This document shows positions 39,530 through 50,736 of a stretch of 64,000 bases of DNA, in pieces; position 1 is the first letter of the stretch; every line of letters begins with the position of its first letter. The notes beneath the pieces were generated by a model. That model did no database searches, was not told where the DNA came from, and worked only from the letters and a program-made list of their open reading frames with translations. A program made the position numbers and the translations under genes. The DNA lies in the NCBI RefSeq assembly GCF_042453785.1, contig NC_091668.1:30195501-30259500 (forward strand), read 5' to 3'. The stretch is from Malus domestica (lineage: Eukaryota > Streptophyta > Magnoliopsida > Rosales > Rosaceae).

Positions 39530-39995
39530 ATCATAAAATCAATTGAAAATATAGTCTAAAACTATATAAGCACATAGCAAATCTTGTCCCTCACCGATTT
39601 CAATATATCCCGCACATGTGGTAAATTTTCAAGTCTACATTGATCTCAACACTCCCTGTCAAATTTTCAAGCCTACACGTGGACAACAACTGAGTGACGT
39701 AGAACGTGTGTGGTCGTTTGGTTTCACACGAGAATAACCCGCTCTGATACCTCAACACGCCCCGCACGTGTGGCGAATTTTCAAGCCTACACCGATCTCA
39801 ACATGTTCACACATGTGTTGAATTTTCAAGCCTACACGTGGACTACAACTAAGTGACGTGAAACGCGTGTGGCCGTTTGACTTCACACGAGAATAACTCG
39901 CTTTGATATGAAATTGAGGTTCAACCATAAAACCAATTTGCTCATATAAGCATATAATAACCCTTGTCTCTCACCGATGTGAGACAAGCTCAACA
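39530..39995. repeat. Degenerate retroelement repeat with internal duplication
   Basis: Two related blocks (about 39590-39755 and 39760-39925) each contain AATTTTCAAGCCTACACGTG, AGTGACGT and TTCACACGAGAATAAC followed by GCTYTGATA. CTCACCGATG(T)GAGAC occurs at the right edge. It looks like old copia/TRIM-type LTR debris. Confidence 0.5.
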
Positions 39996-40367
39996 TTCTG
40001 GACTCTCAAATCAGGACGGGAGGAGAGGAATTTTGCAGATGCAGAGTTACAGTCGCCACTGGGCGATGGTGGTCCGATGAAAGATGGTGGTCAGGTGGTG
40101 GTGTGACTGTGCTGTCGCCGCTGTCGCGATTCGCCGAGGCCGGCCCAAAACTACTACTATCGCAATAAACTCGAAAACACTGGAAATTCCCAATTTACCT
40201 GGGACGGTAAACAGATCTTGCCGTTTGTGGGCTTTATTATTATTAACAAAATATGGGCCGGCTCGTTTGAACTCGCAGCCCAAACAAAAGCAAGAAAAAA
40301 CAACATTAACGCGACCTGCACGTGGCATACAATTCTTCTCTGATATTTATTTATTAATAATATTAAC
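39996..40367. other. Unidentified intergenic segment
   Basis: A GC-richer patch at 40040-40330 has GATGGTGGTC repeats and is open on both strands for about 90-100 codons. No recognisable protein. Confidence 0.4.
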
Positions 40368-40645
40368 GGCTCGTTTGGAAATGTTTTTAAAATGACTGAA
40401 AGCGTTTTTGATTAAATGTTTTTAAACTAATCCTTAATAAAAAGTCAAGTAAATTCTGGAAAAACGCTTAAACTAATCCTTAGTAAAATGTTTTTGATTA
40501 AATGTTTTTAAACTAACCCTTAGTAAAATGTTTTTAAACACATATGTGGTGCTTCTTTCAAAAAACGCTTAAACTGCGTTTAAAATCCAAAATCAGTTTC
40601 ACCAAAAGTGTTTTCAATCATTTTCAAACCACTTCCAAACGAGCC
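40368..40645. mobile_element. MITE with GGCTCGTTTGGAA ends
   Basis: The left end GGCTCGTTTGGAAATGTTTT and the right end in reverse (GGCTCGTTTGGAAGTGGTTT) extend to TGAAAATGATTGAAA. Same broad family as 44735-44970 and 56099-56333. Confidence 0.75.
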
Positions 40646-41659
40646 TTCAAACCCTTAAGTACCATCCACCTCCATCCAAAACCTCTTGCAATTCTTCTGG
40701 GTGTCAGACTCTGTGCAACGAGAGAGATAGAGGAGGAAGGAGAGAGAGGTTGGAATCAAAAGTGGTTGCATATGTTTAATGTTATGGAGAGAAGGAAGGA
40801 GAGAGAGATTGGAATCGAAAATGGTTACATATATCTTAGTGTTTTAATCCAGCGGTCATATGTAACCACTTTCGAATTATGAGTTTGAGTGGTGGAGTTT
40901 TGAGTTGGACAAAGTTCTTCCCAAGGGTTTCAATACTCTTGAAACCAAAGGATGTAAGTGATTATATTCGAAAGATTTTGTTAATACGACATCAATACAT
41001 GGTAGATGTGTTTGATATGATATCAATATTTGATATTAATACATGAATATAACATTGTTAATATGACGTTGATATTCAGTTGTTATATTATTGTTAATAT
41101 GGGTGTAGCCCTCTTGATCCAGTGGTGGTATTTGGACGTTCATTCACTTATGAGTTTGCCTTGGTCTCTATATGCAATGCGGAGATTACACGGTGCTAGG
41201 TCAAATCATGTTTAGTTACAAGAACCGTCGAGACCTCTGCTTAATTTTCTAGGCACTAGGCTCTTATCAGCGGTCCAACTAGTGTCTAATACCTTTTAGA
41301 ATGTTGAATGGCATAATTTTGACAAAGTAATTCGTTGTCACATATTTGGGACAACTTCTGAGAGAGATGAATTTTACACTTGAAGTAGGACATCCTTGAA
41401 TGATTGAGGGAGAATATATATTGGTATTGGCACACACACGCCAAACTATATATATTATTGAAAGATGCTCTTCCAAATATGGTAAAATTCGAAATTAAAA
41501 AGGCCTCAAAAATTGATGTTTCTGAAATCAATTATGTGAAATAAGCTTATTTGAGGAATATGTTGGAACGTACTTTACAATATATTTTTTGAATCCAACT
41601 GTTTATTTTTTAAATCTTTTCTTAAAAACCACGTCTACTAAAAAGCACCTAAAACCAAA
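40646..41659. other. Intergenic
   Basis: A duplicated GAGAGAGGTTGGAATC motif occurs at 40740-40815. The remainder is AT-rich with short TTGATATTAATA repeats. No gene is seen. Confidence 0.5.
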
Positions 41660-41953
41660 TGTCACATCTTGGCTCGTGCCCCCATCACATCCCGCGCTCG
41701 ACTTTACCGTAACATGATATTGTCCGCTTTGGGCTCCGGCCACGCCCTCACGGTTTTGTTTTTGGGAACTCACACGAGAACTTCCATGTAGGTCAACCAT
41801 CCTGGGATTTCTCTCGTGCGAACTCACTTAACTTCGGAGTTCTGATGGACTCTGAAGTCAGTGAGTTCCCAAAAAGTCTCGTGCTAGGTAGAGATGAGAA
41901 TATACATATAAGGCTTACATGATCCACTCTCCTGGACGATGTGGGATGTTACA
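41660..41953 (-). mobile_element. Cassandra solo LTR, 294 bp, carrying 5S-like sequence
   Basis: On the minus strand TGTAACATCCCACATCG...GATGTGACA, exactly the length of the LTR at 30498-30791. Perfect CCAAA repeats at 41655-41659 and 41954-41958. The 5S-like block AGAACTCCGAAGTTAAGTGA with CCCAGGATGGTTGACC lies at about 41770-41850. Confidence 0.95.
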
Positions 41954-42249
41954 CCAAAATCATATGATCGCTGGATTAAATAATAGTTATTTTAGTGTTT
42001 CTTTGAAGAACATAGTCGTCAATTTTTTCATAATAATTGAACTTCTTAATGATTTTGGTTTTCTTTAATTTTTTGTAAAAACAATCTATCACTGATGAAT
42101 TAAAATTTAGACGGCCCAGACTATGAGAAAATGTTATAAAAGTGACCCCACAATTGATTCTTCAATAAAAGAGGATTGTGTGTATATATGCATATTATAA
42201 AATTCTGATTGAGGGGGAGGAAATAAAAATGCTTGAAAAGTCACTTAGT

Positions 42250-42435
42250 ATTATGGTTTAATATTTTTTTTTCACTTGTAAGTGAGATGTCTTAAGTTTG
42301 ATTATCATCAAAAGCAAATATAAACTATATTATTGCTAGCTCATTTTTAAGTTTAGCCCACTACCTCGCCCTTTTACGCCCTTTTAGTGTAGAGAGTAGA
42401 GTCTACACACAACGTACCAGATATTTAGCTGTTAT
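42250..42435 (+). mobile_element. SINE copy, unit 1 of duplication
   Basis: CACTTGTAAGTGAGATGTCTT and TTTGATTATCATCAAAAGC match the SINE at 29018-29191. The tail is eroded. Confidence 0.65.
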
Positions 42436-42734
42436 GCATGTGGAGCCCCTTCATTGCCGATTGGACGCATGAAAGTTTCTAGCTATGGTAGTACAGGGTA
42501 CAAAACTTTCTTTAATTGAACGTCTTAATGATTTTGGTTTTCTTTAATTTTTTGTAAAAATGATCTATCATTGGTGAATTAAATTTTAGACGCTCAGACT
42601 ATGAGAAAATGTTATAAAAGTGACTCCACAATGGATTCTTCAGTAAAAGATGATTGTGTGTATATATGTACATTACAAAATTTTGATTGAGGGGGGGGGG
42701 GGAATAAAAATGCTCGAAAAGTCACTTAGTATTA

Positions 42735-42892
42735 CGGTTTAGTAGTATTTATCTTCGCTTGTAAGTAAGAGGTCTTAAATTTGATTCTCGCCAAAAGTAA
42801 ATTTGAACCACATTATTGCTAGCTCATTGTGAGGCTTAGTCTACTTCCCCACCTCTCAGTGTAGACAATATAATTTGTTAAAAAAAAAAAAC
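42735..42892 (+). mobile_element. SINE copy, unit 2 of duplication
   Basis: Same family with TTTGATTCTCGCCAAAAG as B-box region; poly-A tail at 42880-42891. Confidence 0.75.
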
Positions 42893-42934
42893 TTAAAAAT
42901 GTAAGAACATAGGTCCTACAAACTAGAGAGTATG

Positions 42935-43060
42935 AAAGATTTTTCAATGTTATCAGAATACGGGGTGATACACCACGTATCATTATACAAATAGTGAGAT
43001 ATGTGTCATAAAAAATTAAATTTCTCACCACTTATATAATGACACGTAATGTACTATATA
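42935..43060. mobile_element. Small MITE, ACACCACGTATCATTATACA motif
   Basis: GGTGATACACCACGTATCATTATACAA faces TTATATAATGACACGTAATGTA around a short AT-rich centre. Relatives at 46455-46592 and 48066-48215. Confidence 0.6.
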
Positions 43061-43616
43061 CAGTGTACCAGATATTTATTTGTTATGCATGTGGAGCCCC
43101 GTCAATGCCGACAGGGACGCATGAAAGTTTCTAGCTATGGTAGTACATGGTACAGAACGTACCTATAATTATAGGGATTGACATGGATTCACCTATAAAT
43201 AAACAAGCAATTAATGCAAGTGAATAAAATGTCTATTATATATATATATATAATTGTTATTAGCACTTCAAAATTTTTCATTTTAGATTTCAAACTTTCT
43301 ATATTAGGAAAGAAAAATGCACTTGTGAGGAGTGTAGAATGAGATTTTTGAAGTGTCAGTAACATTTTTCTATATATAATCTATGAGAAATTATTTCGGC
43401 ACTCCCAGTTTTTATAGACCTACGTAAGTTTTTCGTACTTTTAACTTTTTCAGTATTCTCTATGAAATCATGTCTGGGATGCATGTAAGCTTAGTAGGTG
43501 TAGAGTTTAAAGAAATATAAATGACGTGGATTGAGAGATATTTCATTATTTGGCACAATCTGAGCGTTACTTAAAATTTATACTAAAACTTTCTCAAATA
43601 TCAGTTTGCCAATAAT

Positions 43617-43935
43617 ATGGTTGTACAAAACAATGGGCATCCAATGCACTTTGATTTTCTAAGAAATTTTTGGACCTCAACACTTGGCTCTACCACAATC
43701 CACATTGTTGAAGCTGTTATTGTTCGAGATGTTTCAATTTTGCACGCCAATGAAGCATCAAGCATATCTCATGTTCAATGGGAAGGAGACACGAAACTTA
43801 TCAATGATGCGATCCATGGTTGATTCTTGACCACTAAAAACCGCGTACTGTTACTAAGGATACTTGCTTCTTAGTTTGGCATTTTAATTCTACATCATGG
43901 AGTCATATGTTTAGGGAGGTTATTTTCTAAGAAGA
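43617..43935 (+). pseudogene. Decayed RNase H-like (retroelement) fragment
   Basis: The frame reads ...VEAVIVRDVSILHAN...VQWEGDTKLINDAIHG, then a stop, then VWHFNSTSWSHMFREVI in a nearby frame. The pattern of an acidic AExxAxxxxL-like helix followed by EGDxKLxxDAI and a W-hxxRExN end is that of RNase H domains of plant non-LTR or endogenous type. Short and broken; assignment tentative. Confidence 0.4.
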
Positions 43936-44734
43936 TCAATAAATTTAGGATGCTCAAATATTAGCGCGTCCATAATTGAGACAAAACTATCACCTTAGTT
44001 TCTTATCAACACGATGTTAGAGAATAGGCTTTCACATCAAACATATGACAAAAAAGTACTAACTAATATATGATAGAATTCACCTGTAATATTAATATAT
44101 TATCAAAGTCTTTAGCAATAAAACTCAACTCTAGTTATATGTGATTAAGTTAAGACAATATCAATAACGTTATTGGTGGACCACGTTAAACGTAAAAAGT
44201 TACCAACTTGACTTGGATTTTGAGTGAAAATTTTATTCGAATTTAAGTGGAAATAGGCATAGCCAGCCTTTTACCTTGTTTTTTAACCTCTTACTTTATT
44301 TGGAAAGGGGAAAAAGTAAATGAGTGGAGGAGTAAAAGGTTAAAAGGGGAAAGTTAATGGGAACAGAAAGAAATGTAGATCAGCGCTGAAAAATTTAATG
44401 ATGGGATATTACGGTAAATTTAGGCTGACAGAGGTGCACAAAATCTGAAAAAAAAACAGACCAATAATTCAACGGCCTTAATTGGGAAGTTGTACCCTCC
44501 CAAGTGGGGTCGTCTGACTTCCGCCTGTGAGCTTTGACAACTACATTTTTGGAATTTGATGTAATTAATCTGGAAATTTAATTAATTTTGGAGAAAAAGG
44601 AAAGAAAAGAGTTCGATGAGTCTCCATCGAGAAATACGGGGAACCAAACAAAGGAGTATGATGCATGAACAGTAATTCCCCACTGTGGCCACTGCCCTTT
44701 CCCCCACAAGCGCTACAGTGAAAGTAATATACTC
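43936..44734. other. Intergenic
   Basis: AT-rich sequence without gene or clear repeat. Confidence 0.5.
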
Positions 44735-44970
44735 ATTTAGGACTTGTTCTGAAATGTTTTAAAATAACCGAAAGCGTTTTAGAGAATATATTTTTAAATT
44801 CTAAAAACACTTGAAATTATGCTTTTTGTAAGAAACACTTCAAATGTTTTTTTTAATATTCACTGTATTTTTGTTAAGTATTGGTTCCAAAATATTTTCA
44901 CAAAAAATGTTTTTTGGCTGAGGGGCAGTTTGGTCCAATTATTTTTTCCAAAGCCAGTGACACCAAACGA
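44735..44970. mobile_element. Degenerate MITE of the AAAGCGTTTT type
   Basis: GAAATGTTTTAAAATAACCGAAAGCG at left, and TTGGTTCCAAAATATTTTCA at right, match the family at 56099-56333. The right terminus is unclear. Confidence 0.5.
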
Positions 44971-46454
44971 GCCTCCGGCTTTATATATAGACAGTTGTCC
45001 ATCAACCATCCACAAAAACCCTTTTTCCCTTCCACACACACCCCCGTTAATTTATATTATTTGATCTTCTTTAATTCATTATCTGAAAATCGAAAATTGA
45101 GAGACGTGTGTGAAAAGTAAAAAAAGAAATGTATAGATAACTCATCATTTTAAAATTTAGAGGATCGAACTTTGATCGCTAATCACTACTCCAAGAGAAA
45201 ATCTTGGTTACGTATGTCTCGTGCCACAACACTTTCTAAATCGGATGAGATTCTCATGAAGTGAGTCCCACCCCTTCTAAATGTGTTGTCGAATAAAACA
45301 ACTTTGCTCAAGATCTACTCTTACTTATCTTTTCTCCCAACCTGAGCTAATCCTGATTAGTTTGTATTAACTCAACTAATATAATAACTTCATTAACTCT
45401 CTGACAACAAATAACTTGAGCAAGTGATGATCAAGTTTTACCAAAACTCGAACTACACACTCAAATTTTAGCTCACACATACTCTCACTTTCATAGTAAT
45501 TCTGAAAAGATTACGAATTGTCTATCTTGATACAGCTGATTGACTAAATGATCTCATATTTTAATGATTTTTCTTACAGATATAATATTTACATGGTAAT
45601 ATTTATAATATTATCCATTTCACATAATTTTGTTTTTATGATTGAATCTTTATATAAAAGAAATCAATTAAAACAATGATTATTTAGTCAATCAATTGTA
45701 GCAAATAGATAGACGGTTTGTAATATATTTATCCATTTCGACCATACATTTTCATACAATTGAATGTCTAAATGATCTCATATTTTATTAATTTAATTTA
45801 GTTTCCATTTTCTTCCTTTTTTTTTCTTCTTCCTCTTCTTCTATATAGATATCATATTTCTGTTCTAAATTTCATAAATTATTTTATTCAATTTTAACTT
45901 TAGTGATATTCATTTAAGGCACGAGGACCATGCATTAGGGGTATCGATTCTTCGACCTGGGATCAGTCTCGTTTGATCGGAAGAGAGTTGTGGTGTCACT
46001 AGTATTACAATTTAGTAGTTTGAAGTTCGACTTTCATAAAAAACGAGTTCGATAAATTTATAATTATAGTAGCTCTATTTATGATTGTTTCCAAATTCCC
46101 CCCCCCCCCCAATATCGTTATATAAAAGTTGCAATATATGTATCGAGCTAAAATTATATATGTATCAAACTAAAAGTTGTGTGAGTTCTCTTTTTATTAC
46201 ATTACAGATTAGTAAACGAGTCATACATATATCCAGCTAAGTTTGGTGAGGGTTCACTTTTCGCCATTGCATGGATATATATAATAGCATTGAGTTTCTG
46301 TAACATTTATGCTAATTTTCTTGCGTAACTTTTGAATTAGTGCCTAACATAAAATACCCAAGTAAAAAAAGTCCGCGGAAATTCTCTATTTTCCTACTCA
46401 TCTAACAGATTAATACCACTTAGCTTGAATCACCATTGCTCGAGAGATTTAGTG
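44971..46454. other. Intergenic
   Basis: AT-rich. C12 homopolymer at 46099-46110. No gene is seen. Confidence 0.5.
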
Positions 46455-46592
46455 TGCCTGAAATCTGAGATGGAACACCGCATGTGTTTATACAATTAGA
46501 GGAAAAAAAATTCAATTGTCCTCCAATTGTATTATGACATGCGATATTTCGCTTTGTGTTTCGGACACATTGAAAAATCTCTCACATTACAC
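46455..46592. mobile_element. Small MITE related to 42935-43060
   Basis: Facing motifs GGAACACCGCATGTG and TATGACATGCGATATT; ends in ATTGAAAAATCTCTCAC. Confidence 0.5.
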
Positions 46593-46924
46593 ATGTATTG
46601 ACTGGATGCTTAAATTTTGAGGTGGTTGTCTCATTCATTTGTTATTTAATTCCAATTAATTAGTAAAGCAGTGCGATTATCCCTAACTAACGTTATAAAT
46701 TTGACTATTAAGGTTTTTTACAAGGTTATGATGATAAAGCATCATTACCAACAGTATTGATGATATGGATGCAAGTTTTTTAAATACACCAAGTAACCTC
46801 TATATTATATGCTCAAATGATTAACGTACAAAGTAATATAATTTATTTTTCTCTAATTTTTTTTTGTTTATTTTTATTGTAATTCTTAATTCAGTAATAC
46901 TTCTCTTCTCAATATTTTTTTTTC

Positions 46925-47070
46925 TTTGCACGAGCGATATTATCTATCACTAGGGGAGAGAGTGGACTAAACCTCACAATGGGCGAGTCATCTTAATATA
47001 GTTCAAATTTGCCTTTTGCGAGAATCGAACCTAGACCGCTCCGATGCTAAAACTTCAGACTTTGTTGGGG
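46925..47070 (-). mobile_element. SINE copy in reverse orientation
   Basis: The minus strand reads GGTTCGATTCTCGCAAAAGG, CCATTGTGAGGTTTAGTCCA and GATAGATAATATCGCTCG, matching the family at 29018-29191. Confidence 0.7.
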
Positions 47071-48065
47071 TGCCCAGATCATTTTTCAACTTTCTCAATA
47101 TATTACAATTAGATAAAGGGATAATTTTTGCCACTAATCAGCCAGGCAATCCAACTTGGACCCTTTCGCTTTGATTAACTATTTTAATTTGAACAGATAA
47201 TCATCTAGCTTAATTAATTCCTTAATAGCCACACAAATCCAACCCACATCTCTATCTTTATCAACTTAATCATTTTTAATTCAACAAGAAATATATAAAA
47301 AAATATCAGACAATATATAACAAATATAAACTTAAACCCTTAGAACAATTTTTAATTTTCCATGAATTGCGGTGCCAGTTTTTTTCATTTGGGTAAGAGA
47401 TTTCGAAATTCCAAAGGATTGAGACAAGTTATCTAGAAATGGAGTATAAAATGTTAGGTAGATGAGATGAGGAATGTTATTCTAGTTATCATGTTGATCA
47501 AAGGCATATGAGAGAGATTTGCAAATAATTCACTCCACAAAATTATGAACAAATTCCTCGTCAAAATACTCTGTGGCCAGTTCACAGAATTTTGTACGTA
47601 TAACCAAAACCATTAATCATATTATAAATATTATCCATTTCCTCCAACCCTCCACGGATATATATATATATACTAGAAATCAATGGCATGCTCACTGCAC
47701 CAATTGAGAAAGAAAATGTAATATAAATAATTAAACAAAAAGGGAGAAAAGAAGAAAGGGAAAAACAGTGTGGAGGGATGTTTGGGTTGGGGATGAGCTG
47801 TCCTGGTAGTGCATTAGATGCTTTTATCTGATGCTTACCTGCGCTGTCTCACTGCTCCCTGCCCTGCCCTCCACTGGGACAAACTGGACTCACCCTCCCA
47901 CTCCCTCTCCCTCCGATATATGGAATTTACCATTCGCACCAGAAGGTAAATCGGGAGAGTTTTTTTTTGTTTACGAATGCGGGAAACTCTTTTATTGCTG
48001 AAAGGGCCACTTGAGGATCAGTGAAAAGACCATGCTGCACCTAAAACAGTGTTGGCTGCGTGATT

Positions 48066-48215
48066 TTTGAGAGATTTTTCATTGTGCCGGGAGCACTACA
48101 TATCATTATACAACTAGTGTGACAATTGAAGAAAAAAAAATTTCGTTTAATTGTATAAGGATATGTTGTGTTCCGTCCTGTGTTATAAAGACACCAAAAA
48201 AATCTACCGTGACTG
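48066..48215. mobile_element. Small MITE, GAGATTTTTCATTGTGCCGG end
   Basis: Left GAGATTTTTCATTGTGCCGG with CATATCATTATACAACTAG faces TAATTGTATAAGGATATG and CACCAAAAAAATCT. Confidence 0.55.
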
Positions 48216-48381
48216 TTTCGGAAGCACAGAGAAAAAAGGAAGATGGAAAATAAAAGAATGTTTATAGGGAGAGAGAGATGTTGGATAAATAATTACTGGG
48301 GACGGGATGGGGCGGGGCAGGCATAAATGTGAGTGTAAAAAAGGCGGATTCTTATCATTCATTTCACCAGACCCCACGACT

Positions 48382-48423
48382 GGAGGGCGGAGGGCGGAGG
48401 GCGGAGGACGGAGGACGGAGGAC
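48382..48423 (+). repeat. GGAGGRC minisatellite, 6 units of 7 bp
   Basis: Three GGAGGGC units are followed by three GGAGGAC units, about 500 bases upstream of the TCP start. Confidence 0.95.
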
Positions 48424-48489
48424 GGAGAGGTCTCGTCCTTCTCTTGTTTTACTTCCTAGCTAGTAGCTCCACCACAGAAGGTCCCCCAC

Positions 48490-48924
48490 CTGCTAAATTG
48501 ACCTACTATCTATCTCTCTCTTTCTCTCTCTAAATTAAGAGTAAGTGCTAGTTCTGGTGGTGCTCAGGGTCAGGGGAAGGACAAGAACCCCACAAGCACT
48601 TTACTCTTAGTCTTAGCTTGGTCCAAACCCAATCCAATCCCTGCAACATTTTTAAAGAGATTCTCACTCCACCCCCACCTCTCTCTCTCTCTCTCTCTCT
48701 TCAGAGTCCAACCCAACCCTAGAGAGAGAAAGACACAGAAGAATGAAAAGTACTATTGTGGATGACTGATGAGTTAGAGAGAGAAAGAGAGAGAAAGGGG
48801 TGATGAAGATCAATCAGCCAACAGCAACTTAAAACCCAAGAAAAAAAAACACACAAAAATAAAGATATCATCTCTCTCTCTCTTCCTCCCTCCCTCCCTC
48901 CAAGTTCAAACCCTTCCCTACCAA
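48490..48924 (+). promoter_or_regulatory. CT/GA-rich leader of the TCP gene
   Basis: CT microsatellites at 48510-48530, 48678-48702 and 48868-48902, with GA tracts between, precede ATG 48925. Such Y-patch/GAGA-type DNA is common in plant core promoters and 5' leaders. No TATA box is evident; the exact transcription start cannot be read. Confidence 0.45.
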
Positions 48925-50736
48925 ATGGACTTATCAAATTTCCAACCCAACAACAACAAGAAGCAGCAGCAGCAGCAAACCAACAACAACACTTCCACTT
49001 CCACTTCTAACAACAGCAACAACAACACAAGTCTCCAACACCACCATCTTCTTCCTCACCTTCAACAAAAATTCCAACACCACCACTCTTCCTCCTCTTC
49101 TTCTTCTTCTTCCCACTTTGTGGGCCCCTTTGATGGCATCAGATCTTCCTCAGGAGGAAGAGGGGGAGGAGGAGGACCCCCTTTCGTGGGCTCCATCTCA
49201 ATTCAAGCTGGCCTCACCACCACTTCCCATTCTACCCCACCACCACCACCAACTTCTGCTCCTTCCTCCTCATCTTTCTCATCTTCCTCCTCCACCTCCT
49301 CCCCCTCCTCCACTTCCACCTCCGCCGCCCCTCCCCCTCACTTAGTCGACGCCTCCCTCGCCATCGCCACCAGATCCGATCCTCACCCACCCACCAGACC
49401 CGCCTCCCTCCTCGACTCCGCCAAAAATAACCAAACTCAACAGCAGTTGACCATTTCACCCGCCACCACTTCTCCTCCTTCAGCAACGGCAGCACCAGCG
49501 ACCCAAGTGGCCAAACGATCCACCAAGGACCGACACACAAAAGTCGAAGGCAGAGGCCGCCGCATACGAATGCCGGCAACCTGCGCCGCCAGGGTCTTTC
49601 AGTTGACCAGAGAATTGGGCCACAAGTCCGACGGCGAGACCATTGAATGGCTCCTCCAGCAAGCCGAGCATGCCATCATCGCCACCACGGGAACCGGTAC
49701 CATCCCCGCCAATTTCTCCACCTTGAACATCTCCCTGCGCAGCAGCGGATCAACGCTTTCTGCTCCGCCTTCCAAGTCCGCCCCTCACTCCTTTCCCGGC
49801 GCCTTGGCCCTCGCCCACCATCCTCGCTACGACGAGGGTTTTGCCCATTCGGGTTTGTTGGGGTTTCATCAACAGCATCAACAACAGCAACATCAACAGC
49901 ATCATCATCAGCCGCATCAGTCTCCTCTCATGACAGCAGATCAAATTGCAGAAGCGCTTCCAAGCGGCGGCGGAGACAGTGCTGGAGGCGGCGGTGGAGA
50001 GTCGACTGAGAATTATATGAGAAAACGCTTTAGAGAAGATTTGTTCAAGGATGATAATCAAGGGCAAGGCGAAAGCGGCAGCGGTGACGGCGGAGGGTCG
50101 CCGTCCAGGAATAAGGCATTTAAGGGCGCGAGTAGCGGCGGGTTACAATTGCCGAAACAGCAGCAGCAAGGAGCGGAAGTAGGATCTTCGGGGGTTTTGA
50201 GGCCTTCGAGCATCCTACCAGCCACTGCGATGTGGGCAGTGGCACCTGCCCCAACGAGCGGTGCTGGCAACACATTCTGGATGCTGCCAGTAACCGCTGG
50301 TCCCGGTGTACCCTCTATGGCATCCGCAACATTTGGGGCTGGTCCTTCAGAAGCTGCCCAAATGTGGACATTCCCGTCCTCAACCGCGAGTCACGGGAGC
50401 ACATTGCAAGCGCCAATGCATTTCATGCCGAGGTTCAATCTTCCAAGCAGTCTTGAATTCCAGCAAGCAGCAGCCGGCGGCCGAGGGAGTCCCCTCCAAT
50501 TGGGTTCCATGCTAATGCAGCAACCACCGTCGCAGCATCTCGGCCTCGGAGTTTCGGATTCGAATTTAGGCATGCTGGCGGCTCTTAATGCATACTCTAG
50601 AGGTGGTTTGAATATGAATTCCGATCAACACCAGCAGAATCATCATCATCCGTTGGATCATCATCATCAAGAACAACAACAACATCAGCCTCAAACTACT
50701 GATAGTGGAGATGAAGCCCCAAACAGTTCTCAATGA
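48925..50736 (+). CDS. TCP8: Class I TCP transcription factor, TCP8-like, intronless
   Basis: 603 residues; nuclear DNA-binding factor of the TCP family (growth, defence and hormone control; class I binds GTGGGNCC-type sites). The basic helix-loop-helix-like TCP domain spans about residues 197-267: [20 protein letters not shown], then [32 protein letters not shown] and [11 protein letters not shown]. The class I four-residue gap in the basic region is present. Outside the domain, MDLSNFQ at the start, [57 protein letters not shown] and [17 protein letters not shown] match the TCP8 branch. It is about 200 residues longer than Arabidopsis TCP8, owing to Gln, Asn, Ser, Pro, His and Gly runs. A His replaces the usual Pro in QQAEP. 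The frame is fully open, so it is intact. Confidence 0.96.
   Translation: MDLSNFQPNNNKKQQQQQTNNNTSTSTSNNSNNNTSLQHHHLLPHLQQKFQHHHSSSSSSSSSHFVGPFDGIRSSSGGRGGGGGPPFVGSISIQAGLTTTSHSTPPPPPTSAPSSSSFSSSSSTSSPSSTSTSAAPPPHLVDASLAIATRSDPHPPTRPASLLDSAKNNQTQQQLTISPATTSPPSATAAPATQVAKRSTKDRHTKVEGRGRRIRMPATCAARVFQLTRELGHKSDGETIEWLLQQAEHAIIATTGTGTIPANFSTLNISLRSSGSTLSAPPSKSAPHSFPGALALAHHPRYDEGFAHSGLLGFHQQHQQQQHQQHHHQPHQSPLMTADQIAEALPSGGGDSAGGGGGESTENYMRKRFREDLFKDDNQGQGESGSGDGGGSPSRNKAFKGASSGGLQLPKQQQQGAEVGSSGVLRPSSILPATAMWAVAPAPTSGAGNTFWMLPVTAGPGVPSMASATFGAGPSEAAQMWTFPSSTASHGSTLQAPMHFMPRFNLPSSLEFQQAAAGGRGSPLQLGSMLMQQPPSQHLGLGVSDSNLGMLAALNAYSRGGLNMNSDQHQQNHHHPLDHHHQEQQQHQPQTTDSGDEAPNSSQ

Larger units (their letters stand above)
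42033..43160 (+). repeat. Tandem segmental duplication including a SINE
   Basis: Unit 1 (42033-42510) and unit 2 (42526-43160) share, in order, CTTAATGATTTTGGTTTTC, GACTATGAGAAAATGTTATA, a G-rich run (GAGGGGGAGG / G12), the same SINE in the same place, and GCATGTGGAGCCCC...GAAAGTTTCTAGCTATGG. Unit 2 also has a ~150-base insertion (42895-43065) holding a small MITE. Confidence 0.88.

Noticed and set aside
44819..45120. Two overlapping plus-strand open frames
   Set aside because: Located in a degenerate MITE; phenylalanine-rich composition is typical of T-rich DNA.
49118..50573. Several alternative-frame open frames within the TCP gene
   Set aside because: They are shadows of a GC-rich, low-complexity coding sequence.
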